Shown here piece by piece: positions 34,532 to 43,971 of a DNA stretch of 48,105 nt. The notes below the pieces were generated by a model. It made no database searches. It was not told where the DNA came from and was given only the letters and a program-made list of their open reading frames with translations. Position 1 is the first letter of the stretch. Every line of letters starts with the position of its first letter. This stretch comes from Palleronia aestuarii (GTDB taxonomy: Bacteria; Pseudomonadota; Alphaproteobacteria; Rhodobacterales; Rhodobacteraceae). A program made the translations under genes and the position numbers. The stretch is taken from the NCBI RefSeq assembly GCF_003253995.1, contig NZ_QKZL01000025.1:1-48105 (forward strand). Direction: 5' to 3'.

Positions 34532-34636
34532 TCATTTCCCACGACGACGAAGGATCAGCACGGCAACGACGATGACGCCACCGATACCGAAACCGATGAG
34601 CCCAATGACCAGAGAGAAGGACGCCACCGGATCCAT
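34532..34636 (-). CDS. Small single-span membrane protein (hypothetical)
   Basis: A 34-residue frame with one hydrophobic segment (SLVIGLIGFGIGGVIVVAVLI, positions about 8-28) followed by a basic RRRGK end, so an N-out/C-in small membrane protein is predicted. The ATG at 34636 is preceded by GGGGGC five bases away. The frame begins after the adk TAG, 57 bases further upstream, and ends at TGA 34532. It occupies the adk-rpsM spacer within the ribosomal cluster. I know no family for it. The hydrophobic pattern and glycine zipper-like IGLIGFGIGG are the reason to call it real. Confidence 0.55.
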   Translation of the reverse strand: MDPVASFSLVIGLIGFGIGGVIVVAVLILRRRGK

Positions 34637-34693
34637 ATCGCCCCCGCTGAAGGTGCCGTTCGGAATGGATGAGGCGCGATCGTCGGCCCGATC

Positions 34694-35341
34694 CTACCCG
34701 CCGTTCAGAACCTTCCCGATCTCCTCACCCACGGTGTCGATCTCCGCCAATCCGTCGACGCAGCGCAGACGCCCCTTCGCGTAATAATATCCAAGAAGCG
34801 GTGACGTCTTCTTGTAATATTCGAGGAGGCGCTGCTTGAGACTCTCTGCATTGTCGTCGGCACGACGGCTGAACTCAGTTCCACCGCATTCGGCGCACTT
34901 GCCATCCTCGGGGATCGGCTTCGTCACGTCGTTGTAGACCGCGCCGCAATTGGCGCAGGTCGCGCGGGCGGAGATGCGCTTTACCAACGCGTCATCCTCG
35001 ACCTTCATCTCGATCACCGCATCGAGGGTCTCCCCGTGACGTTCGAGCAATTCCCCGAGCGCATCGGCCTGACCCAGGGTGCGCGGAAAACCGTCGAAGA
35101 TCAGCCCGCCTTTGCGGTCGGTCTCGAGACGCTCTTCGATCAACCCAATCACGATGTCATCGGTCACGAGTTCGCCGCGATCCATGACCTCCGCGACGCG
35201 ATGCCCCATCTCAGTGTCCGCTTCACGCGCTTGCCGCAGCATGTCGCCGGTCGAAAGCTGGATCATGTCGCGTGCCTCGACGAGCCGGCGGGCCTGTGTG
35301 CCCTTGCCCGCTCCGGGCGGTCCCAGAAGTATGATGTTCAA
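34694..35341 (-). CDS. adk: Adenylate kinase (zinc-type lid)
   Basis: A 215-residue long-form adenylate kinase that interconverts AMP, ADP and ATP. The P-loop [10 protein letters not shown] is at residues 8-17 and DGFPRT at 83-88. The lid has four cysteines, Cys129, Cys132, Cys149 and Cys152, which indicates the zinc-binding lid variant. It overlaps secY by ATGA, the usual secY-adk arrangement. Confidence 0.97.
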   Translation of the reverse strand: MNIILLGPPGAGKGTQARRLVEARDMIQLSTGDMLRQAREADTEMGHRVAEVMDRGELVTDDIVIGLIEERLETDRKGGLIFDGFPRTLGQADALGELLERHGETLDAVIEMKVEDDALVKRISARATCANCGAVYNDVTKPIPEDGKCAECGGTEFSRRADDNAESLKQRLLEYYKKTSPLLGYYYAKGRLRCVDGLAEIDTVGEEIGKVLNGG

Positions 35342-36717
35342 CGCCGCGCCCTCCCCCTGGCCGTACCTGCTTTGCTTCCCTTGCCGCCGCGCTTCTTGCC
35401 GCGCAACTGCGATTTCTCGATCAGCCCCTCGTATTGATGGGCGAGCATGTGGCTCTGGACCTGCTGGATCGTATCCATCGTCACCGAGACCACGATCAGA
35501 ACGGACGTCCCGCCGAAATAGAAGGGCACGGCGAACTGCGCGCGCACGATCTCGGGCAGAAGACAGACAGCCGCGAGATATGCGGAACCGAGCACCAGAA
35601 TGCGTGCAACGACATAATCGAGGTACTCCTCGGTTCGTTTGCCGGGCCGTACGCCGGGGATGAAGCCGGACTGGTTCTTGAGGTTCTCCGCCACATCTTC
35701 CGATTTGAACGCGACGTTGGCGGTGTAGAAGTACGTGAAGAAGACGATCATGCCGCCGAAGAACAGCAGATAGAGCGGCTGCCCCGGCCCGAAATAGGCC
35801 AGGATCGTCGACATGACGGGGCCCGACTGTCCTCCCGAAAAGGTCGCGAGCGTCGTCGGCAACAGAAGGAGCGAGGAGGCGAAAATCGCGGGGATGACGC
35901 CCGCGGGGTTCACCTTGATGGGCAGGTGCGAGGACCCGCCGTCATAGACCTTCATGCCGACCTGGCGGCGCGGATACTGGATATGGATCTTACGCAACGA
36001 CCGCTCCATGAACACCACAAAGGCGATCACGGCGATGACCATCAGGATGATGCCGATGATGACGGCAGGGCTGGTCGCGCCCGAACGGCCCGAGGCAAAG
36101 AACTGCGCGAGCGCCGCCGGGACTTCGGCGATGATGCCCACAAAGATGATGAGCGAGATGCCGTTGCCGATGCCGCGCTGGGTGATCTGCTCGCCGAGCC
36201 ACATGAGGAACATCGTGCCGCCGACGAGCGTGATGACGCAGGCGGTACGGAAGAACCAGCCCGGATCGGTGACGAGCCCACCCGCCTCGAGGCTGACCGC
36301 CAAGCCGTAGGCCTGAAACGTCGCGAGGAACACGGTCCCATAACGGGTATACTGATTGATCTTTTTCCGGCCCTGCTCGCCTTCCTTCTTCAGCTGCTCG
36401 AGCTGCGGAACCATCGCAGTCATGAGCTGCACGATGATGGAGGCCGAGATATAGGGCATGATGCCGAGTGCGAAGATCCCCATTCGGGAGATCGCGCCGC
36501 CGGTGAACATGTTCAGGATGCCGCCGATCCCCGTCGCCGCCTGGTCCATGAAGGCGCGCAGCTCCGCGCCGTCGATCCCGGGAACCGGGATGTAGGTGCC
36601 AAGGCGGTAGACGCAGAGCAGCGCGAGGGTGAAGAGGATGCGCGAACGAAGCTCTGTGGCCTTGCCGAAGGCCCCCCAGCTCATGTTCGCGGCCATCTGT
36701 TCGGCGGCTGATGCCAT
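35338..36717 (-). CDS. secY: Preprotein translocase subunit SecY
   Basis: A 459-residue channel protein with ten membrane segments. The family marks [16 protein letters not shown] near residues 41-56, [18 protein letters not shown] near residues 82-99 and the cytoplasmic [14 protein letters not shown] near residues 186-199 are clear. The C-terminal tail is basic. It forms the Sec translocation pore. AGAGAG precedes the ATG at 36717, and a 12-bp hairpin lies just upstream of that. Confidence 0.98.
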   Translation of the reverse strand: MASAAEQMAANMSWGAFGKATELRSRILFTLALLCVYRLGTYIPVPGIDGAELRAFMDQAATGIGGILNMFTGGAISRMGIFALGIMPYISASIIVQLMTAMVPQLEQLKKEGEQGRKKINQYTRYGTVFLATFQAYGLAVSLEAGGLVTDPGWFFRTACVITLVGGTMFLMWLGEQITQRGIGNGISLIIFVGIIAEVPAALAQFFASGRSGATSPAVIIGIILMVIAVIAFVVFMERSLRKIHIQYPRRQVGMKVYDGGSSHLPIKVNPAGVIPAIFASSLLLLPTTLATFSGGQSGPVMSTILAYFGPGQPLYLLFFGGMIVFFTYFYTANVAFKSEDVAENLKNQSGFIPGVRPGKRTEEYLDYVVARILVLGSAYLAAVCLLPEIVRAQFAVPFYFGGTSVLIVVSVTMDTIQQVQSHMLAHQYEGLIEKSQLRGKKRGGKGSKAGTARGRARR

Positions 36718-36738
36718 GTGAGGTCTCTCTTAATGAGG

Positions 36739-36777
36739 GACGCCGCGCGAACCGGTATCCGGGGCTCGCGCGGCGTC
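36739..36777. other. Perfect 12-bp hairpin just before secY
   Basis: GACGCCGCGCGA at 36739-36750 pairs exactly with its complement at 36766-36777; the 15-base loop contains a further CCGG-TAT-CCGG stem. On the minus strand the hairpin ends 21 bases before the secY ATG. No U-run follows, so control of translation or mRNA processing is more likely than termination. Confidence 0.7.
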
Positions 36778-36806
36778 AGGAAAACCTGTGGGTGGGTGTA
36801 GACGGC

Positions 36807-36825
36807 GGTTGCGCCGCCCGCAACC
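36807..36825. other. Second hairpin in the rplO-secY spacer
   Basis: GGTTGCG at 36807-36813 pairs perfectly with CGCAACC at 36819-36825 around 5 bases, 30 bases after the rplO stop on the minus strand. No U-run follows. Confidence 0.6.
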
Positions 36826-36854
36826 TCCCCTCTGGGGCCGGTCAGGCCCGGCGC

Positions 36855-37325
36855 CTACTCGGCCGCTTGCGCCTGCTTCGTAACCGTAAGCGTTCCACCC
36901 GCCTTCTCAACGGCTTCGATCGCCGCTTTGGAGGCCCCGGTCACACTGATCGTGACCTTGGAGGTGATTTCGCCCTTCGAAAGCACGCGGATGCCGTCGC
37001 GCTTACGACGGATCAGACCCGAATCGACGAGTTCGGTCTCGGTGATCTCTTCGCCGAGCTTGCCGGCGTCGATGAACTTCTGGATCAGGCCCAGGTTGAC
37101 GACGGCGTAATCCTTGCGGCTGATATTGTTGAAGCCGCGCTTGGGCAGGCGCTGGTAGAGCGGCATCTGACCGCCCTCGTAGCCCTTGATCGCCACACCC
37201 GACCGCGATTTCTGGCCCTTGATGCCGCGACCGGCGGTCTTGCCTTTACCCGATCCCGGGCCACGGCCAACGCGCATCCGCTTCTTTGCGGCGCCTTCGT
37301 TGTCTCTCAGTTCGTTCAGTTTCAT
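36855..37325 (-). CDS. rplO: 50S ribosomal protein L15
   Basis: A 156-residue protein that matches L15: [20 protein letters not shown] start, the [22 protein letters not shown] segment near residues 20-41 and KRGFNN near residues 61-66. The ATG at 37325, with GGAGAGCG upstream, fits the family; a longer frame from 37352 does not. It is separated from rpmD and secY by unusual hairpin-bearing spacers of about 140 bases. Confidence 0.97.
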   Translation of the reverse strand: MKLNELRDNEGAAKKRMRVGRGPGSGKGKTAGRGIKGQKSRSGVAIKGYEGGQMPLYQRLPKRGFNNISRKDYAVVNLGLIQKFIDAGKLGEEITETELVDSGLIRRKRDGIRVLSKGEITSKVTISVTGASKAAIEAVEKAGGTLTVTKQAQAAE

Positions 37326-37386
37326 CTTCGCTCTCCATCTTGCCGGACACACCCCACGAGCGAAACGGGGCGGACACGGCGTGTTC

Positions 37387-37402
37387 GTCCGATATTTCGG
37401 AC
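37387..37402. other. Hairpin in the rpmD-rplO spacer
   Basis: GTCCGA at 37387-37392 pairs with TCGGAC at 37397-37402 around TATT. It is transcribed on the minus strand between rpmD and rplO. Confidence 0.45.
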
Positions 37403-37422
37403 AATCAGTTATTCAGTAAGGC

Positions 37423-37445
37423 GGGCCGCAACCATCTTGCGGCCC
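37423..37445. other. Perfect 9-bp hairpin after rpmD
   Basis: GGGCCGCAA at 37423-37431 pairs exactly with TTGCGGCCC at 37437-37445 around 5 bases, 19 bases after the rpmD stop on the minus strand. No U-run follows. Confidence 0.65.
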
Positions 37446-37464
37446 CAAGTCTTGAAAGGCTTGC

Positions 37465-37650
37465 TCAGCCCTTTTCCTCGACGATCCGCACCAGATGCGG
37501 GATTGCGTTCACCATGCCACGAATGGAGGGCGTGTCCTCCAGTTCGCGCGTACGATGCATCTTGTTCAGGCCCAAACCCTTCAGCGTCTCACGCTGAACC
37601 TTCGGACGTCGGATGGGGGAACCCACCTGCTTGACGACGATCGTTGCCAT
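37465..37650 (-). CDS. rpmD: 50S ribosomal protein L30
   Basis: A 61-residue protein matching L30: [30 protein letters not shown] with the conserved TLKGLGLNK motif near residues 23-31. It starts 3 bases after the rpsE stop. Confidence 0.97.
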   Translation of the reverse strand: MATIVVKQVGSPIRRPKVQRETLKGLGLNKMHRTRELEDTPSIRGMVNAIPHLVRIVEEKG

Positions 37651-37653
37651 GGA

Positions 37654-38232
37654 TCAGGCCTCCTCGGCGACTTGGTCGGACGAATGGGTTGCGTCATCCC
37701 GCTTCGGAAGGATGTCGGCGACCTTCTTGCCGCGGCGTTGCGCGACTGAGCGCGGGCTCGCCTCGCCTTGCAGCCCGGCAAGCGTCGCGCGGATCATGTT
37801 GTAGGGGTTCTGCGAACCAATCGATTTCGCGACCACATCCTGCACGCCCAGCATCTCGAAAACGGCGCGCATCGGACCACCTGCGATGATGCCGGTACCT
37901 TGCGGCGCGGTCCGCATGAACACCTTGCCCGCACCATGCCGGCCATGTGTATCGTGATGAAGCGTGCGCCCATCGCGAAGCGGCACGCGGATCATGTTGC
38001 GCTTGGCAGCCTCGCCGGCCTTCCGGATCGCCTCGGGGACTTCCTTGGCCTTGCCCTTGCCGAAGCCCACGCGGCCGCGCTGGTCACCCACGATCACGAG
38101 TGCCGCGAAGCCGAAGCGCTTGCCGCCCTTGACGGTCTTCGAAACACGGTTGATCGCAACCAGGCGATCGGCGAATTCGGGCGTCTCGTCCCGCTGATTA
38201 CGGCGTCCGCCGCGATTATCGTCTCTTGCCAT
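37654..38232 (-). CDS. rpsE: 30S ribosomal protein S5
   Basis: A 192-residue small-subunit protein with the double-stranded RNA-binding fold. [24 protein letters not shown] near residues 28-51 and [24 protein letters not shown] near residues 56-79 are typical. It affects decoding accuracy. It follows rplR after a 110-bp spacer containing a hairpin. Confidence 0.97.
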   Translation of the reverse strand: MARDDNRGGRRNQRDETPEFADRLVAINRVSKTVKGGKRFGFAALVIVGDQRGRVGFGKGKAKEVPEAIRKAGEAAKRNMIRVPLRDGRTLHHDTHGRHGAGKVFMRTAPQGTGIIAGGPMRAVFEMLGVQDVVAKSIGSQNPYNMIRATLAGLQGEASPRSVAQRRGKKVADILPKRDDATHSSDQVAEEA

Positions 38233-38310
38233 CCCTGGCTCCTTCTGCGCGCCCCGATCGAGGGCCGTCTCACCGATCCTTGGTGCCGCCTCACGCAGCC
38301 CGGATCATCG

Positions 38311-38334
38311 AGGCGCCCCTTGATCGGGGCGCCT
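38311..38334. other. Perfect 9-bp hairpin after rplR
   Basis: AGGCGCCCC at 38311-38319 pairs exactly with GGGGCGCCT at 38326-38334 around 6 bases, 8 bases after the rplR stop on the minus strand. No U-run follows. Confidence 0.65.
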
Positions 38335-38342
38335 TCCAAAGT

Positions 38343-38702
38343 TCAGAGCCGAAGCCCTGCTTCGCGCGCCGCGTCGGCGAGCGCTTTCACCTTGCCGTGG
38401 TAGAGAAAGCCGCCGCGGTCGAAATACGCTTCTTCCACGCCCGCCTTCTTCGCCCGTTCGGCGATCATCTGGCCGACCTTGGCGGCGGCCTCGACGTTGT
38501 TCTTGCCGACGATCCCCAGATCCTTCTCCAGCGAGGAGGCGGAGGCGAGCGTGATGCCCTTGACATCGTCGATCAGCTGCACGCTGATATTTTTGCTCGA
38601 CCGGTGGACGGAGAGCCGCACGCGGCCCGCATTCACCTTGCGGAGCTTGTTCCGGACGCGCAGGCGGCGCTTCAGGAACAGATCCCGTTTACTGTTAGCC
38701 AT
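38343..38702 (-). CDS. rplR: 50S ribosomal protein L18
   Basis: A 119-residue 5S rRNA-binding protein: [35 protein letters not shown]-type N-terminal half and the [21 protein letters not shown] end are typical. It lies 13 bases after rplF. Confidence 0.97.
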   Translation of the reverse strand: MANSKRDLFLKRRLRVRNKLRKVNAGRVRLSVHRSSKNISVQLIDDVKGITLASASSLEKDLGIVGKNNVEAAAKVGQMIAERAKKAGVEEAYFDRGGFLYHGKVKALADAAREAGLRL

Positions 38703-38715
38703 GACCTATGCGTCC

Positions 38716-39249
38716 TTATTTCTTCTTGCCTTCCTTGCGGAAGATGAACTCGCCCTTGTAGCGGATGCCCTTGCCCTTGTAGGGCTCCGGCCGCCGCCAG
38801 TCGCGAATGTTGGAAGCCACCTGCCCGACGACCTGCTCGTCGATACCCTCGACGGTGATCTCGGTCTGCTTGGGCGCCGTGACCGTGACGCCAGCCGGCA
38901 CCGCGAAGTCCACATCGTGGCTGAGCCCTAGGTTCAGCTTCAGGACGTCGCCCTGCATCTGCGCGCGGTAGCCCACACCCTGGATTTCCAGGTTCTTGCG
39001 GAAGCCGGTGGTCACCCCCTGCACGAGGTTCGCGACCATCGTGCGGGACATGCCCCATTGCTGGCGGGCGCGCTTGGACTTGCCGCGAGGCGTGATACGG
39101 ATCGCATTGTCTTCCTGCGCGATCGTGACGTCGTCCGTGGCGGTGAAGCTGCGGGTACCCTTCGGCCCCTTCACCTCGATCGTCTGGCCGGAGATCGTGG
39201 CCTCGACGCCGGAGGGCAGCTCGACGGGACGTTTTCCGATACGAGACAT
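38716..39249 (-). CDS. rplF: 50S ribosomal protein L6
   Basis: A 177-residue protein beginning [19 protein letters not shown], with [20 protein letters not shown] near residues 79-98 and the C-terminal signature [18 protein letters not shown] near residues 152-169. It binds near the GTPase-associated region of the large subunit. Confidence 0.98.
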   Translation of the reverse strand: MSRIGKRPVELPSGVEATISGQTIEVKGPKGTRSFTATDDVTIAQEDNAIRITPRGKSKRARQQWGMSRTMVANLVQGVTTGFRKNLEIQGVGYRAQMQGDVLKLNLGLSHDVDFAVPAGVTVTAPKQTEITVEGIDEQVVGQVASNIRDWRRPEPYKGKGIRYKGEFIFRKEGKKK

Positions 39250-39262
39250 TGGATACCCTCCT

Positions 39263-39655
39263 CTAGAATACGGTGCAGAGCACTTCGCCGCCGACGTTGG
39301 CGGTACGCGCGGACGCGTCCGACATCACGCCGCGGGGCGTCGAGACGATGGAGACGCCGAGGCCCTGACGGACCGACGGCAAATCCCGAACGCTCATGTA
39401 GACGCGACGGCCCGGCGTCGAGACGCGCTTCAGCTCGCGAATGACCGGCGTGCCCTCGTAGTACTTCAGGCTGATCTCGATGGCGGGATGGCCATCCTTG
39501 CCGGTCGTGTTCTCGTAGCCACGGATGTAGCCCTCGTCCGCAAGCACGTCGAGAACCCAGGCACGAAGCTTGGAGGCCGGCGTGATGACGGTGGACTTGC
39601 CTCGCATCTGCGCGTTGCGGATACGGGTCAGCATATCGCCGAGAGGATCGTTCAT
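39263..39655 (-). CDS. rpsH: 30S ribosomal protein S8
   Basis: A 130-residue 16S rRNA-binding protein: [19 protein letters not shown] at the start and [20 protein letters not shown] near the C-terminus, the conserved S8 RNA-binding end. In enterobacteria S8 represses the spc operon by binding its mRNA; a similar site is not evident here. Confidence 0.97.
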   Translation of the reverse strand: MNDPLGDMLTRIRNAQMRGKSTVITPASKLRAWVLDVLADEGYIRGYENTTGKDGHPAIEISLKYYEGTPVIRELKRVSTPGRRVYMSVRDLPSVRQGLGVSIVSTPRGVMSDASARTANVGGEVLCTVF

Positions 39656-39668
39656 TATCTAACCCTCC

Positions 39669-39974
39669 TTACCAGCTCGACTTGACGAGACCGGGGATCT
39701 GCCCATCGGAACCGAGGTCCCGAAGCGCGATCCGGCTCATCTTCAGCTTGCGGTAATAGCCATGCGGACGCCCGGTCAGCTGGCAGCGATTGTGCAGCCG
39801 CGTCTCCGAGGAATTCCGCGGTAGCTTGGCGAGTTTCAGCTGCGCCTTGAACCGCTCTTCCATGGGCTTCGATTCGTCACGGGCGATGCCCTTCAGTTCG
39901 GCACGCTTGGCCGCGTACTGGTCGACGAGTTTCTGGCGCTTCTTCTCGCGCTCGATCATTGCTTTCTTAGCCAT
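39669..39974 (-). CDS. rpsN: 30S ribosomal protein S14 (zinc-free form)
   Basis: A 101-residue S14 of the longer, cysteine-free type. [24 protein letters not shown] lies near residues 54-77 and the end is [11 protein letters not shown]. Only one Cys is present, so no zinc knuckle is formed. Confidence 0.97.
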   Translation of the reverse strand: MAKKAMIEREKKRQKLVDQYAAKRAELKGIARDESKPMEERFKAQLKLAKLPRNSSETRLHNRCQLTGRPHGYYRKLKMSRIALRDLGSDGQIPGLVKSSW

Positions 39975-39987
39975 GAGTTCTATCCCC

Positions 39988-40551
39988 TCAGCTGTTGAAC
40001 GGCATGTTGAAATGCTTCAACAGCGCTTTGGCTTGGGCGTCGTCAGACGCCGTTGTGCAGATCACGATATCCATGCCCCAGACCTCGTCGACCTTGTCGA
40101 AGTTGATCTCGGGGAACACGATATGCTCGCGGATGCCCATGGCGTAATTGCCGCGCCCATCGAACGACTTGCCGTTGATGCCGCGGAAGTCGCGGACGCG
40201 GGGCAGCGCGATGGTGATCAGCCGGTCGAGGAATTCGTACATCCGGTCGCCGCGGAGCGTGACCTTGGCGCCGAGCGGCATGTCCTCGCGGACACGGAAG
40301 CCGGCGATCGACTTCTTGGCCTTCGTGACAACGGCCTTCTGACCGGCGATCGCGGTCAGATCTTCCTGTGCCGATTTCGCCTTCTTGGAATCGCGCACGG
40401 CTTCCGAACCAGCCCCGATGTTCAGCACGACCTTGTCGAGCCGCGGGATCATCATGTCGTTCTTGTAGCCGAACTCTTCCTTCATCGCGGCACGGATCGT
40501 GTCGCGGTAAAGGATCTCGAGGCGTGGCGTGTAGTTCGTCGTGTCGAGCAT
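39988..40551 (-). CDS. rplE: 50S ribosomal protein L5
   Basis: A 187-residue 5S rRNA-binding protein with [22 protein letters not shown] near residues 36-57, [23 protein letters not shown] near residues 69-91, and the [21 protein letters not shown]-terminal part. Its ATG shares a base with the rplX stop (TGATG). Confidence 0.97.
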   Translation of the reverse strand: MLDTTNYTPRLEILYRDTIRAAMKEEFGYKNDMMIPRLDKVVLNIGAGSEAVRDSKKAKSAQEDLTAIAGQKAVVTKAKKSIAGFRVREDMPLGAKVTLRGDRMYEFLDRLITIALPRVRDFRGINGKSFDGRGNYAMGIREHIVFPEINFDKVDEVWGMDIVICTTASDDAQAKALLKHFNMPFNS

Positions 40552-40856
40552 CAGATCACGTCTCCCGTGGTCTTGGCGAAGCGGACCTTCTTGCCGTCCA
40601 CCTCGCGGAAGCCGACGCGGGTTGGCTTGCCGTTCGCATCGACGATGGCGAGGTTCGACAGGTGAATCGGCATCGGCTGGGGCAGACGACCGCCCTGGCT
40701 CGTCTGGCTCTGCTTGGCGTGACGGATGGCGATGTTCAGCCCCTCGACAACGGCCTTGCCGCGCGACGGGAGAACCTGCTGGATCTCGCCCTGCTTGCCC
40801 TTGTCCTTGCCGGAGAGCACGACGACCTTGTCGCCCTTCTTGAGTTTCGCGGCCAT
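40551..40856 (-). CDS. rplX: 50S ribosomal protein L24
   Basis: A 101-residue protein with the N-terminal KOW motif ([20 protein letters not shown], residues 5-24) followed by the [20 protein letters not shown] segment. An assembly-initiating protein of the large subunit. It overlaps both rplN and rplE by one base. Confidence 0.97.
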   Translation of the reverse strand: MAAKLKKGDKVVVLSGKDKGKQGEIQQVLPSRGKAVVEGLNIAIRHAKQSQTSQGGRLPQPMPIHLSNLAIVDANGKPTRVGFREVDGKKVRFAKTTGDVI

Positions 40857-41224
40857 CAGAGCACCTCCGGAGCCAGCGAGATGATCTTCATGAAGCTCTT
40901 CGCGCGGAGTTCCCGCACGACCGGGCCAAAGATCCGCGTGCCAACCGGCTCGTTGTTGTTGTTGAGGATGACGGCGGCGTTCCGGTCAAACCGAATCGCG
41001 GTGCCGTCCTCGCGCCGCACTTCCTTGGCGGTGCGCACGACGACGGCCTTGCGGACGTCGCCCTTCTTCACACGGCCGCGCGGGATCGCTTCCTTGACCG
41101 ACACCATAATGATGTCGCCCACGGAGGCGTATTTCCGCTTCGAACCGCCGAGAACCTTGATGCACTGAACCCGGCGAGCACCGGAATTGTCAGCGACATC
41201 CAGATTGGTCTGCATCTGGATCAT
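40856..41224 (-). CDS. rplN: 50S ribosomal protein L14
   Basis: A 122-residue protein beginning [20 protein letters not shown] with the C-terminal [24 protein letters not shown] block. It is full length and highly conserved. It follows rpsQ after a 96-bp spacer that contains a hairpin. Confidence 0.98.
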   Translation of the reverse strand: MIQMQTNLDVADNSGARRVQCIKVLGGSKRKYASVGDIIMVSVKEAIPRGRVKKGDVRKAVVVRTAKEVRREDGTAIRFDRNAAVILNNNNEPVGTRIFGPVVRELRAKSFMKIISLAPEVL

Positions 41225-41281
41225 TGGTTGTCTCCCGACCTTTGGGGGGCCTCACGCCGTATCCCCAGGGTTTCGATATGC

Positions 41282-41304
41282 CCCCTCCGCATCGTGCGGA
41301 GGGG
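41282..41304. other. Perfect GC hairpin in the rpsQ-rplN spacer
   Basis: CCCCTCCGC at 41282-41290 pairs exactly with GCGGAGGGG at 41296-41304 around 5 bases, 16 bases after the rpsQ stop on the minus strand. The bases after it are GGCATATCG, so there is no U-run. Confidence 0.65.
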
Positions 41305-41320
41305 TCGTACTAGGGACGGC

Positions 41321-41650
41321 TCAGTGGCGCGCCGCCTCGTGCTCTTGGTGGCGCTGCTCGTCCTCGACTTGCTGAAGCTTCGCGTGCTCCTCACGGGAGC
41401 GGCGATCCTCTTCGATCATCTCGGGCGTCATGACTTCCCAGCGCTTCGTCTTGGACCGCGGGGCGCATTCCTGGATGCGCACGACGTCGCCGATATTGAT
41501 GGTATTGGTCTCGTCGTGGGCGCGATACTTCTTCGACTTCCGGATCGTCTTCTTGAGAACCGGATGCGTGAAGCGACGCTCGACGGAGACGGTGACCGTT
41601 TGCGCGTTCTGGTTGCCGGTGACGGTGCCTTGGAGAATGCGTTTGGGCAT
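41321..41650 (-). CDS. rpsQ: 30S ribosomal protein S17 with charged C-terminal extension
   Basis: A 109-residue S17. The core (residues 1 to about 75) has [32 protein letters not shown] and [20 protein letters not shown], which is complete. The remaining 34 residues are a Glu, Gln, His and Arg-rich extension, absent from standard S17 of about 80-85 residues, likely helical and solvent-exposed. It lies 3 bases after rpmC. Confidence 0.96.
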   Translation of the reverse strand: MPKRILQGTVTGNQNAQTVTVSVERRFTHPVLKKTIRKSKKYRAHDETNTINIGDVVRIQECAPRSKTKRWEVMTPEMIEEDRRSREEHAKLQQVEDEQRHQEHEAARH

Positions 41651-41653
41651 GGA

Positions 41654-41872
41654 TCAGGCCTCCGTGCTGTCGGTCTTAGCGGCATCGGCCGCCTTCTGGT
41701 TCAGGATGGTCTTCACCCGGGCCACGTCGCGACGCACGGAGCGCATCCGCGCCGTGTTCTCGAGCTGGCTAGTGGCCTGCTGGAAGCGGAGGTTGAAAGC
41801 CTCCTTCTTCAACTGGACGAGCTGATCACGCAGCTGATCCGGTGTCTTGTCTCGCAATTCGCTGGCGTGCAT
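41654..41872 (-). CDS. rpmC: 50S ribosomal protein L29
   Basis: A 72-residue helical protein: [30 protein letters not shown]-type N-terminal part and a [16 protein letters not shown] second helix. A perfect AAAGGAGGT ribosome-binding site lies 7 bases before the ATG. It is the first gene of a separate transcription unit, because a terminator, a promoter and a structured leader precede it. Confidence 0.96.
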   Translation of the reverse strand: MHASELRDKTPDQLRDQLVQLKKEAFNLRFQQATSQLENTARMRSVRRDVARVKTILNQKAADAAKTDSTEA

Positions 41873-41894
41873 CGCACACCTCCTTTGTCAACAT

Positions 41895-41934
41895 CACCGG
41901 AAGGCCCCGAAACGGGTCACCCTGATTCCCGGTG
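41895..41934 (-). promoter_or_regulatory. Structured leader of rpmC
   Basis: In the leader between the candidate promoter and rpmC, CACCGG with AA (41934 side on the minus strand) pairs with TT and CCGGTG around an inner CCCG-TTT-CGGG hairpin; one G is bulged. It ends 8 bases before the rpmC ribosome-binding site. Such a leader could bind a ribosomal protein for autoregulation, but no known motif is matched. Confidence 0.4.
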
Positions 41935-41951
41935 GAGATGGATGAGCGCGC

Positions 41952-41980
41952 GGTATATGGGCCTAGACCTCCGATGGCAA
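41952..41980 (-). promoter_or_regulatory. Candidate promoter for rpmC-rpsQ-spc genes
   Basis: On the minus strand TTGCCA (41980-41975) is followed after exactly 17 bases by TATACC (41957-41952). Transcription would start near 41945, giving a leader of about 73 bases before rpmC. It lies downstream of the rplP terminator. Confidence 0.6.
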
Positions 41981-42112
41981 CCCGGTTTCGGGTCGATCAC
42001 CGGCCAATTCGGGGCAACGCTCTTTGATTTCCCAAAAGTCGCGTGTGATCTGCCCCGGAGGTCAGGCTACACGCGGGCCATATGACCCCGCGTCCCAACC
42101 ACCTCTAGCCGT

Positions 42113-42154
42113 ACGAAAAAGCAAAGGGCCCCCGGATTGCGTTCCGGGGGCCCT
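42113..42154 (-). terminator. Intrinsic terminator after rplP
   Basis: AGGGCCCCCGG at 42125-42135 pairs exactly with its complement at 42144-42154 around 8 bases. On the minus strand the 11-bp GC-rich stem is followed by TTTGCTTTTTCG. This is the only spacer in the ribosomal cluster with a proper U-rich tract, and it begins 26 bases after the rplP stop. Confidence 0.85.
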
Positions 42155-42180
42155 GTTCGTCATACGGCGGTGGGATCGAG

Positions 42181-42594
42181 CTACCAATCCTCGCGGACGA
42201 CCGTGCGGGTCTTGATCGGAAGCTTCATCGCGGCAAGGCGAAGGGCCTCACGGGCGATAGGCTCTGCCACACCATCGAGTTCGAACATCACGCGCCCGGG
42301 CTTGACCTTCGCGGCCCAGAAATCGACCGAGCCCTTGCCCTTGCCCATCCGGACCTCGGTGGGCTTCGACGTGACCGGCGTATCGGGGAAGATCCGGATC
42401 CATACGCGGCCCTGACGCTTCATGTGACGCGTCATCGCCCGACGAGCGGCCTCGATCTGGCGCGCGGTGATCCGTTCAGGCTCGACCGCCTTCAGGCCGA
42501 ACGTGCCGAAGTTCAGGTCGGACCCACCCTTCGCCTCGCCGTGGATCCGGCCCTTGTGCATCTTGCGGAACTTGGTGCGCTTTGGTTGCAGCAT
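42181..42594 (-). CDS. rplP: 50S ribosomal protein L16
   Basis: A 137-residue protein beginning [20 protein letters not shown] with the [27 protein letters not shown]-type core near residues 71-97. It organises the tRNA-binding region of the large subunit. It is the last gene of the S10 unit here: a 308-bp spacer with terminator follows. Confidence 0.98.
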   Translation of the reverse strand: MLQPKRTKFRKMHKGRIHGEAKGGSDLNFGTFGLKAVEPERITARQIEAARRAMTRHMKRQGRVWIRIFPDTPVTSKPTEVRMGKGKGSVDFWAAKVKPGRVMFELDGVAEPIAREALRLAAMKLPIKTRTVVREDW

Positions 42595-42608
42595 CTTTCA
42601 GGACCTCC

Positions 42609-43313
42609 TTAGCGGCGGCCGGCGCCGCGAGGCGTCGGACCATCCTGCAATTCCTGCGCCCGCCGATCGCGCGCACCCGGATCGTGCTCCAGGATCTCGC
42701 CTTTGAAGATCCAGACCTGGATGCCGATGATCCCGTAGGCGGTCTTGGCCTCCACACGGGCAAAGTCGATATCGGCCCGGAGCGTGTGCAGCGGCACGCG
42801 CCCCTCCCGATACCATTCCGTCCGTGCGATCTCGGCGCCGCCGAGACGACCCGCGAGGTTCACCCGGATACCGAGCGCGCCCATGCGCATCGCGTTCTGC
42901 ACCGACCGCTTCATGGCACGGCGGAACGACACACGACGCTCGAGCTGTTGCGCGATGCTTTCGCCGACCAGTGCGGCGTCGAGTTCCGGCTTGCGAACTT
43001 CCACGACGTTGAGGTGCAACTCGCTGTCGGTCATCGACGAGAGCTTGCGGCGCAGCGTTTCGATATCCGCGCCCTTCTTGCCGATGATGACGCCCGGCCG
43101 GGCCGTGTGGATCGTCACCCGGCACTTCTTGTGCGGACGCTCGATGATCACGCGGGAAATGCCGGCCTGCTTGCACTCTTCCTTGATGAACTCGCGGATC
43201 CGGACGTCCTCCAGCAGGAGATCGCCGTATTCCTTCGTGTCGGCATACCAGCGGCTGTCCCAGGTCCGGTTGACCTGGAGGCGCATTCCGACGGGATTGA
43301 CCTTGTTACCCAT
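42609..43313 (-). CDS. rpsC: 30S ribosomal protein S3
   Basis: A 234-residue small-subunit protein: [20 protein letters not shown] start, KH-type RNA-binding segment [20 protein letters not shown] near residues 62-81, and [22 protein letters not shown] in the C-terminal domain. The ATG at 43313 shares its base with the rplV TAA. Sequence upstream in the same frame is the shadow of rplV. Confidence 0.97.
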   Translation of the reverse strand: MGNKVNPVGMRLQVNRTWDSRWYADTKEYGDLLLEDVRIREFIKEECKQAGISRVIIERPHKKCRVTIHTARPGVIIGKKGADIETLRRKLSSMTDSELHLNVVEVRKPELDAALVGESIAQQLERRVSFRRAMKRSVQNAMRMGALGIRVNLAGRLGGAEIARTEWYREGRVPLHTLRADIDFARVEAKTAYGIIGIQVWIFKGEILEHDPGARDRRAQELQDGPTPRGAGRR

Positions 43314-43693
43314 TAGGCTTGCTCCTCGACCTGGCGGACCTTGATGGTGAGTTCCGAAAACGGCTTGACGATCCGGCCGAAGCGACCGCGCGCCCGCGGG
43401 CGTCCACGCTTCATCACCATGTTCTTGCCCACATACGCTTCCGCGACGACGAGTTCGTCCACGTCGAGATTGTGGTTGTTCTCGGCGTTGGCGATCGCCG
43501 ATTGCAGGCACTTTCGGACATCGTCCGAGATCCGCTTCTTCGAGAAGGTGAGATCGGCAAGCGCCTTCTCCACCTTCTTGCCGCGGATGAGGCCGGCGAC
43601 GAGATTGAGCTTCTGCGGGCTCGTGCGCAGCATGCGAAGCTTGGCCATCGCCTCGTTTTCGGCAACGCGACGGGGGTTCTTTTCCTTGCTCAT
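43313..43693 (-). CDS. rplV: 50S ribosomal protein L22
   Basis: A 126-residue protein with [28 protein letters not shown] near residues 20-47 and [21 protein letters not shown] near residues 98-118, the loop that lines the exit tunnel. It overlaps rpsS by 4 bases and rpsC by one. Confidence 0.97.
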   Translation of the reverse strand: MSKEKNPRRVAENEAMAKLRMLRTSPQKLNLVAGLIRGKKVEKALADLTFSKKRISDDVRKCLQSAIANAENNHNLDVDELVVAEAYVGKNMVMKRGRPRARGRFGRIVKPFSELTIKVRQVEEQA

Positions 43694-43968
43694 TTGCGCT
43701 TCGCCTTCTTGTCGGCGGCGTGACCGTAATAGGTCCGCGTCGGCGAGTACTCACCGAATTTCTGGCCGATCATCTCCTCGCTGACATTCACCGGGATATG
43801 TTTCTTGCCATTGTAGACGCCGAAGGTGAGGCCCACGAACTGGGGCAGGATGGTCGAACGGCGCGACCAGATCTTGATGACCTCGTTGCGACCGCTCTCA
43901 CGGGACTTTTCGGCCTTCTTGAGGACGTAGGCGTCGACAAAAGGGCCTTTCCAGACGGAACGCGCCAT
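43690..43968 (-). CDS. rpsS: 30S ribosomal protein S19
   Basis: A 92-residue protein: [50 protein letters not shown]-type core, and [22 protein letters not shown] end. It is complete and lies 3 bases after rplB. Confidence 0.98.
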   Translation of the reverse strand: MARSVWKGPFVDAYVLKKAEKSRESGRNEVIKIWSRRSTILPQFVGLTFGVYNGKKHIPVNVSEEMIGQKFGEYSPTRTYYGHAADKKAKRK

Positions 43969-43971
43969 GGG

